Positions 34,526 to 43,915 are shown, counted from the first letter of the stretch. The stretch: 64,000 nt of DNA from JBGSIC01 sp041751875 (GCA_041751875.1 JBGSIC010000023.1:1-64000); one strand, 5' to 3'. The notes: a model not told the origin generated them from the letters alone. A program made the numbers and translations.

Positions 34526-36160
34526 TTGACACCGTTGGGCAAAATCGGGGAAAATCCGCCGGTGCAAAAACTTCTCTCCGACATTTCAAAAGGCAAACTA
34601 GAAGACAGTTTGTGCGGTATCGCCTTCAAACATATTCCGGCGGCTCTCGCTCTTTCCGATCTCGAAACGGGAAAACTCGTTGCGGCAAATGAATATTTCA
34701 TGGAACTCGTTGGGTATCCTTTGCACATTCTTCTCGGCAAAACTTCTCAAGACCTCGGGCTTTGGCCAAACTGGGCACACCGCAATTTTTTGGTTAACGA
34801 GCTGGAGAAGCATGGGACTTTGAGGAATCGTGAAGTTCTCCTGCGAACCGCGCACCGAGGGATTCTCAATATTTTAGCTTCCTTTGAACACGTTCAAATC
34901 GGCGAACGTGAGTACGTTTTGGGAATGGCCGTGGACATCACGGAACGAAAACGAGCAGCAGAGAAACAGGAGGAAGCGATCGCTATGGCGGAAGCCGCCA
35001 ACCAGGCAAAAAGTACTTTCCTGGCAAATATGAGTCACGAGCTGCGTACGCCTCTCACGGCGGTAAGCGGTTTCACTCAACTTCTGCACCATCTTTTTGC
35101 AAAAGACGGCTCGCCCGATAAAGCGCAAGTCCTTCAGTATTTGGAACGTATTCGTCGCAACACGCAACACTTAGAAAACATCGTCAATGATGTTCTTGAT
35201 CTCTCAAAAGTAGAGTCGGGAAAGCTTGAAATCCAACGCCTTACCTTTGATTTAAAAGAAGAAGTGCAAAATGTGATTGCGAACTTTTCGGAGCAAGCTC
35301 GCGCCAAGGGTATTTCTCTCATGCTTGAATATGACTCCACCGCCCCGGTCACTGTTGAGACCGACCCTCAACGACTCAACCAAGTCTTAACCAACCTCAT
35401 TGCTAACGCGATTCGCTTTACGTCACGCGGTAGTATCCTTGTAGCGGTGCGTGCCGACAATAAGCTGGTCGAGCTCTGTGTCCAGGACTCCGGAGAGGGT
35501 ATGGACGAAAGCAAACACAAAGAAATCTTCGAAATGTTTGTACAAGCCGACAGTTCCATTTCGCGCAAATATGGTGGCACAGGTTTGGGTCTGCCTATTT
35601 CTCGAAAACTCGCTCGGTTAATGGGGGGCGACGTTCAACTTCTTTGGAGCACACCGGGCCTGGGAAGCGTCTTCAGCTTTACGTTTGCTCCCGGGGAAAA
35701 CGCAAAGTTTAAGGCAATAGCTTCCCCTCCGAAAAAAACACCTGACGTTCTTCCAGCGCAAAACAAGCTGCCTCGAACCCCTCAAAAGGGTGTTCAACGT
35801 CTGCTAGGGAAAAAGGTCCTGGTTGTCGAGGACGGAACCGATAACCGCGAACTCCTGGCCTATTTTCTCAAACAAGCTGGCGCCTCGGTTTCAACCGCAG
35901 TCAATGGCCAGCAGGGAGTAGACATAGCCGTGGGGAACAATTTCGATGTCGTTTTGATGGACGTCCACATGCCAGGCCTCGATGGCTATCAGGCCACCGA
36001 GCTGCTTCGCGAGAGAGGATGCCAGATTCCTGTACTGGCTGTAACAGCCGCGGCAATGAAAGATCCACGCCAAGACAAATCAGTGTTTAGCGCTTATCTC
36101 ACTAAGCCCTTTAACTCGAACGACTTGGTGGATGCGATTTCAACACTTTGTTCACACTAG
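34526..36160 (+). CDS. Hybrid sensor histidine kinase/response regulator with PAS domain
   Basis: A soluble two-component kinase of about 544 residues with no membrane segment. Order: PAS sensor (about 20-140, with ALSDLETGKLVAANEYFMEL), HisKA (FLANMSHELRTPLTAVSGF, phospho-His near 169), HATPase_c (NLIANAIRFTSRGS, VQDSGEGMDESKHKEIFEMF, KYGGTGLGLPISRKLARLMG), linker, and receiver (about 430-540, KKVLVVEDGTDNRE, acceptor Asp in VLMDVHMPGLDGYQA near 478, lysine in AYLTKPF). Start uncertain: TTG 34526, or GTG 34562 behind GGGGAAA. The signal and output are unknown. It starts 41 bp after the Sua5-like gene. Confidence 0.92.
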   Translation: MTPLGKIGENPPVQKLLSDISKGKLEDSLCGIAFKHIPAALALSDLETGKLVAANEYFMELVGYPLHILLGKTSQDLGLWPNWAHRNFLVNELEKHGTLRNREVLLRTAHRGILNILASFEHVQIGEREYVLGMAVDITERKRAAEKQEEAIAMAEAANQAKSTFLANMSHELRTPLTAVSGFTQLLHHLFAKDGSPDKAQVLQYLERIRRNTQHLENIVNDVLDLSKVESGKLEIQRLTFDLKEEVQNVIANFSEQARAKGISLMLEYDSTAPVTVETDPQRLNQVLTNLIANAIRFTSRGSILVAVRADNKLVELCVQDSGEGMDESKHKEIFEMFVQADSSISRKYGGTGLGLPISRKLARLMGGDVQLLWSTPGLGSVFSFTFAPGENAKFKAIASPPKKTPDVLPAQNKLPRTPQKGVQRLLGKKVLVVEDGTDNRELLAYFLKQAGASVSTAVNGQQGVDIAVGNNFDVVLMDVHMPGLDGYQATELLRERGCQIPVLAVTAAAMKDPRQDKSVFSAYLTKPFNSNDLVDAISTLCSH

Positions 36161-36181
36161 CTTTTTGATTTGGAGTAATCG

Positions 36182-37090
36182 GTGCGTCTGATGCCTCTCA
36201 CATTGAGTCTCTGCCTTTTCGCCTTTGCCGCTTACGGCGCCGGGCGATGGAACGACTCGAGTCCACGTCCCGGCTTGAGCATGCAACCGATCACCACCAA
36301 CATACAATGTCTGCGTCAGATTCTGGCTCCGGTCGGAGATGGCGTAAATCTCGACTTTTACGAAGACTACGTCACGTGGAGCATTTTCCGAAAGCGCGCT
36401 GAAGATAGTGGGTTGGCCGATTATCAAGATTTGAAGGTTATCGTTCCTCTTGTTGAGCAAATTATTGGTTGGAAAGAACGCCCCGTTTGGCCCTCAGGAC
36501 TTACTTCTTACCGCGCTTACGAAGTGGGGGCGGGCTTTGGCAGAGTCTTGGACTACTTTCGCACTTATCCCGTTCGAATCGATTGGACCGCGTGGGAACA
36601 GACACCCCTTTATGCAAACATGCTGACTTCGAAATTCATGAATCTTCCCGCCATTCATATCGAAACCGGTAGTTTTCTTCGCACCCGAATTCAAAAAAAG
36701 GCCCACGTTATTTTCATGTTGTGGGGCACCCTGGTGGAGTTCTCGCCCGCAGAGCAGGCCCGTTTACTAGCCAAAGCGCGCCGTCTCCTTCTTAAGGGGG
36801 GTGTTTTGGTAACCGATCTTCCCGTGGATATGCCAGTCATGAGAAGTGAACATGTCACTAGCGTGGAAAACGCAACAGGTGGCCGATATCTCCAATACCG
36901 CCCCGAACCCGAAAGCCCGCACGTTTGGCAGGGCTACCTACCCTATCCCGGTACCTTCCGTGCAGTCGCAGAGTCGCAAGGACTAAGAGAAGTGGCCTTT
37001 GTTCGTTGGCAGGCTTTGGAAAATAGTGAGCGCGTTTTTCAGTTTTTTATGCGTCCTGATGAAGTCCCCGCCCGCCCCATTAAGTATTAA
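36182..37090 (+). CDS. Exported protein with class I methyltransferase-like fold
   Basis: A 302-residue protein. GTG 36182 with GGAG 6 nt upstream gives a signal peptide (MRLMPLTLSLCLFAFAAYGA). The mature part has a SAM-methyltransferase-like motif I, YRAYEVGAGFGRVLDYF near 113, followed by strand-helix alternation and LLAKARRLLLKGGVLVTDLP, the usual post-motif III region. SAM-dependent methylation outside the cytoplasm is hard to supply, so the fold may be reused for binding, or the segment may be an anchor. It follows the kinase gene by 21 bp. Confidence 0.65.
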   Translation: MRLMPLTLSLCLFAFAAYGAGRWNDSSPRPGLSMQPITTNIQCLRQILAPVGDGVNLDFYEDYVTWSIFRKRAEDSGLADYQDLKVIVPLVEQIIGWKERPVWPSGLTSYRAYEVGAGFGRVLDYFRTYPVRIDWTAWEQTPLYANMLTSKFMNLPAIHIETGSFLRTRIQKKAHVIFMLWGTLVEFSPAEQARLLAKARRLLLKGGVLVTDLPVDMPVMRSEHVTSVENATGGRYLQYRPEPESPHVWQGYLPYPGTFRAVAESQGLREVAFVRWQALENSERVFQFFMRPDEVPARPIKY

Positions 37091-37143
37091 ATCACGCTCA
37101 CTTCCATTTGCGATTCTGCCCCGGCTCCGCTAGGTTACGGCCC

Positions 37144-38376
37144 ATGGCGAAAGTATATCCCTTTTCTGCGATCCACTATGACCCCAAAACAGTTCCTCTG
37201 TCGGACGTCGTCACCCCCCCCTACGACGTGATTTCCCCAGAGGAAGCTCAGCGCTTTTTAGCAAGCAGTCCTTACAATTTCGCGCATCTCATTTTGCCCA
37301 AAGCAGGCGAGCAATACAGTGATGTCCGGGATCGCATCAACGCCTGGAAGGAAAAGGGAGTCTTTAAACAGGAAAACGCTTCTCACTTTTACTTGTATGA
37401 ACAAGAGTTCAAGTGGAACGACAAAACTTATACGCGTTCCACGTTGATGGCTGCCGTGGCTTTGGCAGAGTTTTCCGACAAAAAAGTCCTCCCTCATGAA
37501 CTCACGCACGATAAGCCCCGAAAAGATCGCCTGGAGATTTTGCGTCAAACCCAGTGCAACCTGAGTTCCGTCTTTGCCATGGTGAAGGACAAAGAGGGAA
37601 CTTTAAGTAAATGCTTCGAAGAGACCGCTTCCCGCCCCCCCTTTCTTAGCGCGAAGACTCCCGACGGGATTCTCCACCGCGTGTGGCCGATTGGGAAGGA
37701 ATGGGAAAGCTCGGTTCAGGGTTTATTTGAGAACCGTCCCCTTTATATCGTTGATGGACACCATCGCTATGGAAGCGCACTAGCGTACGCCAAGGAGCAA
37801 AACACTTTAGGCACTTCCAAGCCGTCTGGCCGCATGTTTTTTGCGATCGCCAACGCCTACGACCCCGCGCTTCTCGTCCTGCCCACTCATCGCTGCGTGA
37901 AGGATCTCGTTTTGAGTGAAGCGGCCTGGAACAAAGTGAAAGAAGATTACGAAGTTTCAGATTTTTCTCCTGACAAAATTGATAACTACGTGGAAACCCT
38001 TCCCACAAGACCCGAGTTCGTCGTGCGAAGCGGGCAACGTTGGGTCCGCTGCGCTCCCAAAAATTGGGAACGTAAAATCGGTGAGTGGGGTTCGTCCCTA
38101 GCGCGCTTATCGGTCGCTTGGACAGATAAGGCGTTTCTTCCCGAAGTGTGTGATGTAAACGAGGAGTCCCGCGGAGACCGTCTTAGCTATTATAAGGAAA
38201 CCGAAAGTCTGCGTTCCGATAAGAACGCTGAGAACCTATGTCTGGTTCTCCCGCCTATGCCGGTTACCGCCATTTGCGATGTTGCTGAAGAAGGCAAATT
38301 CATGCCGCAAAAATCCACATACTTTTATCCTAAGTTGGGGGCAGGGCTGCTTATCCGTCCTCTAACGACTCCGTAA
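37144..38376 (+). CDS. DUF1015-family protein
   Basis: A 410-residue cytoplasmic protein of the DUF1015 family, typical in length. It begins AKVYPFSAIHYDPKTVPLSD then VVTPPYDVI, has LLPHELTHDKPRKDRLE-like HELTHDKPRKDRLEILRQT near 120, and YIVDGHHRYGSALAYAKE near 202 with the family's DGHHR motif. Members are widespread but uncharacterised; a phosphatase or kinase role has been guessed in annotation only. ATG 37144 is preferred over the in-frame 37108 start because homologues begin close to A-x-V-x-P-F. Confidence 0.88.
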   Translation: MAKVYPFSAIHYDPKTVPLSDVVTPPYDVISPEEAQRFLASSPYNFAHLILPKAGEQYSDVRDRINAWKEKGVFKQENASHFYLYEQEFKWNDKTYTRSTLMAAVALAEFSDKKVLPHELTHDKPRKDRLEILRQTQCNLSSVFAMVKDKEGTLSKCFEETASRPPFLSAKTPDGILHRVWPIGKEWESSVQGLFENRPLYIVDGHHRYGSALAYAKEQNTLGTSKPSGRMFFAIANAYDPALLVLPTHRCVKDLVLSEAAWNKVKEDYEVSDFSPDKIDNYVETLPTRPEFVVRSGQRWVRCAPKNWERKIGEWGSSLARLSVAWTDKAFLPEVCDVNEESRGDRLSYYKETESLRSDKNAENLCLVLPPMPVTAICDVAEEGKFMPQKSTYFYPKLGAGLLIRPLTTP

Positions 38377-38497
38377 TACGCGGCTAAATACTTAGTATCC
38401 TTCTCTTTTTTAAAGCTTTATTTTCCCCTTAAGTATCAACGCACCGCATCCGAACTAACTAGCGTCATACGACTTTTATATATCTGTGAGGTTAGGA

Positions 38498-39295
38498 ATG
38501 AACGCTCAGAAAAGAAACCGACTCTCTTTCATCGTCCTTGTGGTTGCTACCACGTTGGTGCACTTCCAAGGCGCAGCCGCCTTTGCGAAGGGAAAGAAAG
38601 CGCGCACGCTTCCTGGCGGAATCGTGTTTCCCAACCTCAACCAGGGCGCCACGGTTAACCCCGCGACGCTCAACACGCAAAAGGGACAGTCAGCTCAGCT
38701 GCTGTACTCGCCTCCCTTAGATGCGACACAGACCGCGCACGACGCAAGACTTTCCTACGCTTCGAGCTCCAAGGACTTCGGCTTGGGCTTGGGCTATCTC
38801 GCAAACTACGACACTGAACTCACCAGCGGCATGTTTGTCGGTGGCGGATTCACAACGGGAAGCTGGGGATTTGGTTTATCTTTGACGGAAACCGATCTTC
38901 AGGACGACGTAGATTCTTCTGTCGATGTGGGCGTCAGCTGGCAGATCAGCAAAGCCCTTCAGTTTGCCTTAGTGAGCCGTAACGTCATCGCAGACGAACG
39001 CACGGTTTCCGCGGGTATCGGCTTTGAAAAACTGGGCAGCTACTTCTTGGAATTAAATGCTACGACGCCCGCTTTGAATGCTTTGGACGGCGGAGACTAC
39101 TTGGTGTCCATGATCGGCGGCGTCTATGTAGGTATGTTTGGCGCGTCTTTCACCACCACGTACAACGTGGGAACAGACACCACCTCAAACTCGCTAACCG
39201 GTTTGGTTCAGATGGGCAGCGACCTTAGCCTTCTCTTGACGATGGACATGGGAACGATTCGGACCTACACCTTCGGTCTGACGTACTCATTCTAA
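38498..39295 (+). CDS. Exported beta-barrel-like protein
   Basis: A 265-residue protein with a long signal peptide ending AFA (about residue 31). The mature part alternates glycine-rich strands: FGLGLGYLANYDTELTSGMF, GFGLSLTETDLQD, YLVSMIGGVYVGMFGASFTT, and ends in TYTFGLTYSF, with the terminal phenylalanine needed for outer-membrane barrel assembly. Function unknown. ATG 38498 has GAGG 6 nt upstream. A strong terminator follows. A -10-like TATATA lies 20 bp before the ribosome binding site, with no clear -35. Confidence 0.75.
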   Translation: MNAQKRNRLSFIVLVVATTLVHFQGAAAFAKGKKARTLPGGIVFPNLNQGATVNPATLNTQKGQSAQLLYSPPLDATQTAHDARLSYASSSKDFGLGLGYLANYDTELTSGMFVGGGFTTGSWGFGLSLTETDLQDDVDSSVDVGVSWQISKALQFALVSRNVIADERTVSAGIGFEKLGSYFLELNATTPALNALDGGDYLVSMIGGVYVGMFGASFTTTYNVGTDTTSNSLTGLVQMGSDLSLLLTMDMGTIRTYTFGLTYSF

Positions 39296-39322
39296 AGTTT
39301 CTTGGACGGACGAAAAATAACG

Positions 39323-39366
39323 GCACGCCTTCCGCATAAGATATGCAGAAGGCGTGCGCGCGTTTT
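39323..39366 (+). terminator. Intrinsic terminator after the barrel gene
   Basis: GCACGCCTTC (39323-39332) pairs with GAAGGCGTGC (39348-39357), extended inward by GCAT/ATGC, then GCGCGTTTT. The stem is about 14 bp. Confidence 0.75.
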
Positions 39367-39466
39367 AACTCTTCTATCTCACCAAACAATCGAAACCTAT
39401 TTAAACTCGCACTCGTAATGCTTTACCCAGCTCCGCACAGGTAAGCCCCCCTCCGCTTAAAATAGG

Positions 39467-41233
39467 TCACTGGGCTTTTTCCATAAAAGAGGCCACCGTG
39501 GAAAAGCTATCCCGAAGCGATGAGATCTCCCGAAGTAAGTGACCTTCACGCAAGTAACCCCTGTAGAAAACTCTACCGGGCGCGGCGATTACCCACCGAG
39601 ACAAAGAGTCTTGAACTTCCTTTGAGGCGACCAAATGATCTCTTTCCCCAAAAAGTACCAGAATGGGAGACAAACTAGAGATCTGCTCAGGGGATAAATG
39701 CAAGGCGGAACTGCGAAGGATCAAGCCACTTACCTCGACTGACTTCTGCACAGCTAACTCTTGACCCAGGACTCCCCCATAACTTAAACCGTCGATAAAT
39801 AGAGGTTTACCGAAAACTTGCGAACGAAGCCACGCGAGCCAACCATTCAAATCTTCTAGAGACTCCCTCCTACTCATCTTCATAAAACGCGCTCCAAACC
39901 CACGGGACCCCGGATAGTTTGGAGCCACAACCAAGTAACCCATTTCGAGCCAAAGTTGGTAGATTGGGTCCCAACGAGGCGAAACACAAATGCTGGGACC
40001 TCCATGAATCGTAAGAACGGCTCCTTTGAGAGCTCCCTTTGGCCGAAAAACCCAACCTGAACTTAGTGAAACCGGTTTTGTCCATTCAGGCTGGGGAACT
40101 TGAAATTTGCCTTTCTGCAGAAGAAGGGGCTCAGGCGAGCTTTCACCATCTGGATCAATTAGAACAAGGGTGAGGGGAGTTTCGATATCGGAATACGTTG
40201 CTAGAATTTCGCTACCGATTAGAGCATAACGGTAAACCACTCCCCGACGCGTCAGTTTCTCAATTCGTTTCGAATCCAGGTTCAGGCGCTTTAACAAGTA
40301 TTCCGTATTCTTGTTCTCTACGAAGTAAAGGTCTCTACCGATAATTTGAAACTGACTTTTATCCCCTCTGCTGGAATAAACGAGTTCTGGCTTTTTATTC
40401 GGTACGATCCGCGACTCATTTATCTGAATTTCTAAGCGGTAAATGTCTTTAAACCCGTCGGCCCCTTCAGCCGACAGATAAAGCGCCCCGGTCTCCACTT
40501 CAAATGCAACCCCACCCTTCTCCCCGTTCGGCAAACTCTCAAATTGGTAGCCTTCGCCAGATCCGAGGGTCCACCCATTCAGACTCTTGGTGGTGGCAAT
40601 AACAACAAACCGCGAGTCAGGAGAAAAACTATGTCCCATATAATCGCCATCGAAGGCAATAGACCCGCAGCGAATGATCGTTTTATCGCGTGCCTGAAAA
40701 CAATGCGCGAAGCGAGTGCCAAAGGCCAGAAGCCATTCCCCCGTGGGACTGGTAATTAGACGTTTAATCCCTTTTAAAGACGATAACTCCCGAGGCACAC
40801 TTCCCACCACGCTGTACTGTTGATCGCCCAAGGTATCTTGCAAAGCCAACAGCTTCTCCGCAAACATTACTGGATAAAAATGATCTCGATTGGAAATTTG
40901 ATCGGACCAAGGCTTGGCCTGCCGAGTTACCAAGTCAAAACGATGAACTTGAAATCTGTTTTCTTTGGCAGCGCTAAAGTAAACTTCTCCGTGATTAACC
41001 GAAAAAACCGGATCGAGAAGAACCAGCTCAGAGATACCATTAATATAAGATTGCGCGGACTCGCCAAGTGAATGAATACCCACCTGAATATTGGATGGCC
41101 CGACAGAGGTCTGCCCGTAAACCCAAGAGGGAAATTTATAGTAAACGCTCCCAACAAGTACAACGATCAGCAATCCTCCAGACACCCAAAGCCAAGTGCG
41201 GACTCTTCTGTGTGCGATTTTTTCGTGGCTCAA
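39467..41233 (-). CDS. S9-family serine peptidase with N-terminal membrane anchor
   Basis: A 588-residue prolyl-oligopeptidase-type enzyme. One membrane segment (WLWVSGGLLIVVLVGSVYY, about 14-32) anchors it with the rest outside. A seven-bladed-propeller-like region covers about 60-370, then the alpha/beta-hydrolase: VLTIHGGPSI, the nucleophile in FIDGLSYGGVLG near 481, Asp in LFGERDHLV near 532, and His in REGHLLRE near 564, so the triad is complete. TTG 41233 overlaps the stop of the deacetylase gene and has AGGA 6 nt before it. Likely acts on envelope or external peptides; the link to polysaccharide genes is only positional. Confidence 0.85.
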   Translation of the reverse strand: MSHEKIAHRRVRTWLWVSGGLLIVVLVGSVYYKFPSWVYGQTSVGPSNIQVGIHSLGESAQSYINGISELVLLDPVFSVNHGEVYFSAAKENRFQVHRFDLVTRQAKPWSDQISNRDHFYPVMFAEKLLALQDTLGDQQYSVVGSVPRELSSLKGIKRLITSPTGEWLLAFGTRFAHCFQARDKTIIRCGSIAFDGDYMGHSFSPDSRFVVIATTKSLNGWTLGSGEGYQFESLPNGEKGGVAFEVETGALYLSAEGADGFKDIYRLEIQINESRIVPNKKPELVYSSRGDKSQFQIIGRDLYFVENKNTEYLLKRLNLDSKRIEKLTRRGVVYRYALIGSEILATYSDIETPLTLVLIDPDGESSPEPLLLQKGKFQVPQPEWTKPVSLSSGWVFRPKGALKGAVLTIHGGPSICVSPRWDPIYQLWLEMGYLVVAPNYPGSRGFGARFMKMSRRESLEDLNGWLAWLRSQVFGKPLFIDGLSYGGVLGQELAVQKSVEVSGLILRSSALHLSPEQISSLSPILVLFGERDHLVASKEVQDSLSRWVIAAPGRVFYRGYLREGHLLREISSLRDSFSTVASFMEKAQ

Positions 41234-42132
41234 TTTCTATCCTGTGGCCAGCAATAGCGGTAAAATTTTCTTCTCGATTTAACACAACATCGGCCATCTT
41301 GAACGGCCCCTTTGAAATCATCCATAGAACAAAATCCATCGATTTCCGTTCTAAAAATCGTGCTTGGTTCTCTGGTTGTACCTTTTCGGTTCGTAAGTAC
41401 TCCCTGTTCCTCAACCTGTTGCTCAACAGCATAAATCGCCTCGTACCCGGCAGCAACGGCGCGTCTTACTGAAGTAACGTCAAAAAAGTTTCCGGGCCAA
41501 GCAAAGCTGCTTATCTGACTACCCAAAACATCTTCGAGTATTTTTTTAGATTGATTAAGTTCCGAGTAGATTTCTCGCGCAGAACAGGGCTTTCCCTGGC
41601 GGCAACATTTCCACGCTTTATCACACGGAGATTGAGTCAGAAAGGCGTGTGATAGCGTGTGAGACCCAACTTCGTGGCCTTCGGAAACCAAAGTCCGTAG
41701 TTTGCTTTGCTCCTCCGGTGAATTTTTTATTTTATCTACGATTACAAAGAAAATCCCTTTAAGGCCAAGACTGTTTAACGTGGGTCTAACGAACTCAAAA
41801 TGATCTGGCGTCCAATCGTCGAACGTAAGAACTACCGACTTAGGGGGCAGCTGCCTTCGGCCATTTAAATGATCTAAATATTCGTTAGAAAGAATAGCCT
41901 GAAATCCCTCGTTAACTAGATACTCCATTTGGGAGCGAAAGTGCGTCGCGGGAAGAACATAGGCTGCCTGCTTTTCTTCCACGGATACCTCATGATAGAG
42001 CAACACTCTAACTTCAGGCGAGAGCCTGTCTGCTGCCAAATCTCGTTTTGCTTTGACACCCTTCACCCCCAAAAAAGTAACCACCAAGGCAAGCGATACC
42101 AGAAGGAATAGGAGGCGAGATGTAAAGTGCAT
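41230..42132 (-). CDS. Polysaccharide deacetylase (NodB/CE4) with signal anchor
   Basis: A 300-residue enzyme with an N-terminal hydrophobic segment (about 4-22). The CE4 domain has the metal-binding motifs VVLTFDDWTPDHF (catalytic Asp and metal Asp near 102) and HEVGSHTLSH near 155, and SFAWPGNFF. It removes acetyl groups from N-acetylated sugars such as peptidoglycan or exopolysaccharide. I start at ATG 42132, since the upstream in-frame start lies in the promoter region. A TATAAT ends only 10 bp before this ATG, so the mRNA may be leaderless. The S9 peptidase gene overlaps its stop. Confidence 0.87.
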   Translation of the reverse strand: MHFTSRLLFLLVSLALVVTFLGVKGVKAKRDLAADRLSPEVRVLLYHEVSVEEKQAAYVLPATHFRSQMEYLVNEGFQAILSNEYLDHLNGRRQLPPKSVVLTFDDWTPDHFEFVRPTLNSLGLKGIFFVIVDKIKNSPEEQSKLRTLVSEGHEVGSHTLSHAFLTQSPCDKAWKCCRQGKPCSAREIYSELNQSKKILEDVLGSQISSFAWPGNFFDVTSVRRAVAAGYEAIYAVEQQVEEQGVLTNRKGTTREPSTIFRTEIDGFCSMDDFKGAVQDGRCCVKSRRKFYRYCWPQDRN

Positions 42133-42133
42133 A

Positions 42134-42147
42134 TATAATGAATTATA
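42134..42147. promoter_or_regulatory. Back-to-back -10 elements between divergent genes
   Basis: TATAAT on the plus strand (42134-42139) faces the O-antigen-ligase-like gene, and TATAAT on the minus strand (42147-42142) faces the deacetylase. Neither has a good -35. The minus-strand start site predicted at about 42135 would leave almost no leader before ATG 42132. Confidence 0.4.
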
Positions 42148-42224
42148 GGCTAAAGGGGATTTCGACACCCCATGGCATCCCTTGTCTTGTAACGATCGCG
42201 ACGCAGCAGCACAGGAGCAATGCA

Positions 42225-43838
42225 GTGAATTTTCAAACGCCGCCTTCTTACTTGTTTGTTTGTCGCTTCGCCATAGTGGTCGCCGCCCTGATTGTTTATC
42301 CTTTCAACGTTTCCTCCCAGATGGCTCCTCTAGGTTTGGCTTCACTCAAGCCCCTAGCACTGGCTTTTGCGGCCGCACTTGCAGGGTGGGCAAGTTTAAA
42401 GCAAAAGAAGCCTGTTCAACTTTACTATTCGGATTTCGCGATCATCGGTTTTTTCGGTCTTTTGATCCTCTCTTGGGTAGGGGGGCCTAGTCATTGGAGC
42501 TACGGACTGGCTGCGCTTGCCGAGAACATATGTGTCCTCTTAATTTATTTTAGCGCCAGTCAGCTCGAGAAAGCCGAGCGAGAAAAACTCATCGTAACCT
42601 TTCTTGTATGCGCGGTGATTGTCAGCGTCGTTGCGATCGCCGAGGCGGCTGGTGCCCCCATGCCCTGGAGAACGCCGGGAAGTCCCATGTCACTCTTTGG
42701 GAACCGAAACTCCGTGGCGCTTTTTGGTCTTCTTGCCTTTTCAACCGTGGCGCTCAACCTACTCTTTGACGGACAAAGCCGTTTTCTTCCATTCATTGGC
42801 CTTTTTTCACTAGTCGTGATCATCGCTCGATCGAGGGGAGTATGGATCGACTTGTTTGTATTTGTGCTTGTGGTTGTTCCCACTATCGCGTTCTTGGCTG
42901 GATGGAATAAGTACAGACATCGCCTCGCTAGAACGGAAGCAATCATACTTGCGACTCTTTTTCTTTCTATTTTGCTGGGACTTTACTTGCCATGGAAAGG
43001 CCTCAAGTGGAAGGAGGCGGCGCCTCTGAAGAGCTCAGTAGAACACATCGTTGACGTAAATGGGGGAACAGGCAAGTCACGCATCCTTCAAGCTCGCATT
43101 GGATTTGAACTTATTAAAGAGGCCCCCTGGCTTGGCTGGGGGCCAGGAGGCTGGCGAACCCTTCTCCCACTTTACCAACCGCGTGTACCAGAACTAACGA
43201 TTCATGAAGTGTGGGGAATGCAAACGCCCGCATCCGATTTCCTCCGGTTGCTCGTGGAAAGGGGTTGCTTAGGAATTTTGTTTCTCTTGGCGGGGAGTAT
43301 TTTATTGGCAACGGGCGCACTCAACGCTTTTCGCAGGACCTCGGACCCCACTCTAGCGATGGCAGCCGTTTTACTACTTCTCATTGGGATTGCGGGACTT
43401 GTGGACCTCCCGTTGGCGCGGCCTCAAACGCTAACTTTGGCCGCCGTCTTTGCCGGCTTCTTGCGTAAAGCAGGTAAACCAGGTTTCAGCTTGCGCTCGC
43501 AGCGAAGGGGGGCGGTTCTACTTATCGCAGCTATTTTTGCTGGTGTGCTAGTGTTGAACACGCTTTCGCGAGCGATTCTAATCTGGCATTTTCATCCGAA
43601 GTCGCTGGAAATATCGGCCAAGCTTTTTCCTCAGCCCACACTGAGCAGCTTGCTCCTGTACCGGTACCAAGGAATGGAACCAGACAAGCAAATCTGCAGG
43701 GCGGTCGAAAGCGTAAGGCGCTGGGCGCCTTACGACTTCCATTTAGATAGCTGGAAAAAGGCCTGCTATTCGAGAGGAACGACAGGACCGCCGCCCACGA
43801 GATCAGGCGCATCAGGAGCATCACTCGTATCCCCGTAA
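42225..43838 (+). CDS. O-antigen ligase/polymerase-like (Wzy_C) membrane protein
   Basis: A 537-residue polytopic protein with about twelve membrane segments. The large periplasmic loop carries RIGFELIKEAPWLGWGPGGW and PLYQPRVPE followed by HEVWGMQTPASDFLRLLVERG near 325, the pattern of the Wzy_C/WaaL domain with its conserved histidine. Members ligate or polymerise lipid-linked glycans on the outer face of the inner membrane. GTG 42225 is the start, with AGGAG 7 nt upstream; the open frame extends to 42138 without support. Its 3' end is overlapped by an antisense small lipoprotein gene. Confidence 0.83.
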   Translation: MNFQTPPSYLFVCRFAIVVAALIVYPFNVSSQMAPLGLASLKPLALAFAAALAGWASLKQKKPVQLYYSDFAIIGFFGLLILSWVGGPSHWSYGLAALAENICVLLIYFSASQLEKAEREKLIVTFLVCAVIVSVVAIAEAAGAPMPWRTPGSPMSLFGNRNSVALFGLLAFSTVALNLLFDGQSRFLPFIGLFSLVVIIARSRGVWIDLFVFVLVVVPTIAFLAGWNKYRHRLARTEAIILATLFLSILLGLYLPWKGLKWKEAAPLKSSVEHIVDVNGGTGKSRILQARIGFELIKEAPWLGWGPGGWRTLLPLYQPRVPELTIHEVWGMQTPASDFLRLLVERGCLGILFLLAGSILLATGALNAFRRTSDPTLAMAAVLLLLIGIAGLVDLPLARPQTLTLAAVFAGFLRKAGKPGFSLRSQRRGAVLLIAAIFAGVLVLNTLSRAILIWHFHPKSLEISAKLFPQPTLSSLLLYRYQGMEPDKQICRAVESVRRWAPYDFHLDSWKKACYSRGTTGPPPTRSGASGASLVSP

Positions 43839-43915
43839 CCGCATGAGGCTAGGGCGAACACGGCAAGCAAAGTAATCATAGGCACAGCGATCAAAGATAA
43901 GAACATTTTCTTCAT
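43766..43915 (-). CDS. Small lipoprotein (49 residues)
   Basis: ATG 43915 with GGAG 6 nt upstream opens a 49-codon frame. Product: a hydrophobic signal (MKKMFLSLIAVPMITLLAVF) ending in lipobox LASC, cysteine at position 25, then a 24-residue acidic/proline/glycine tail (DAPDAPDLVGG). It would be lipidated by Lgt and Lnt, both encoded in the window. The last 73 bp are antisense to the end of the O-antigen-ligase-like gene. Small lipoproteins of this type are toxins, porin partners or regulators in various bacteria; the role here is unknown. Confidence 0.6.
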   Translation of the reverse strand: MKKMFLSLIAVPMITLLAVFALASCGYGDTSDAPDAPDLVGGGPVVPLE

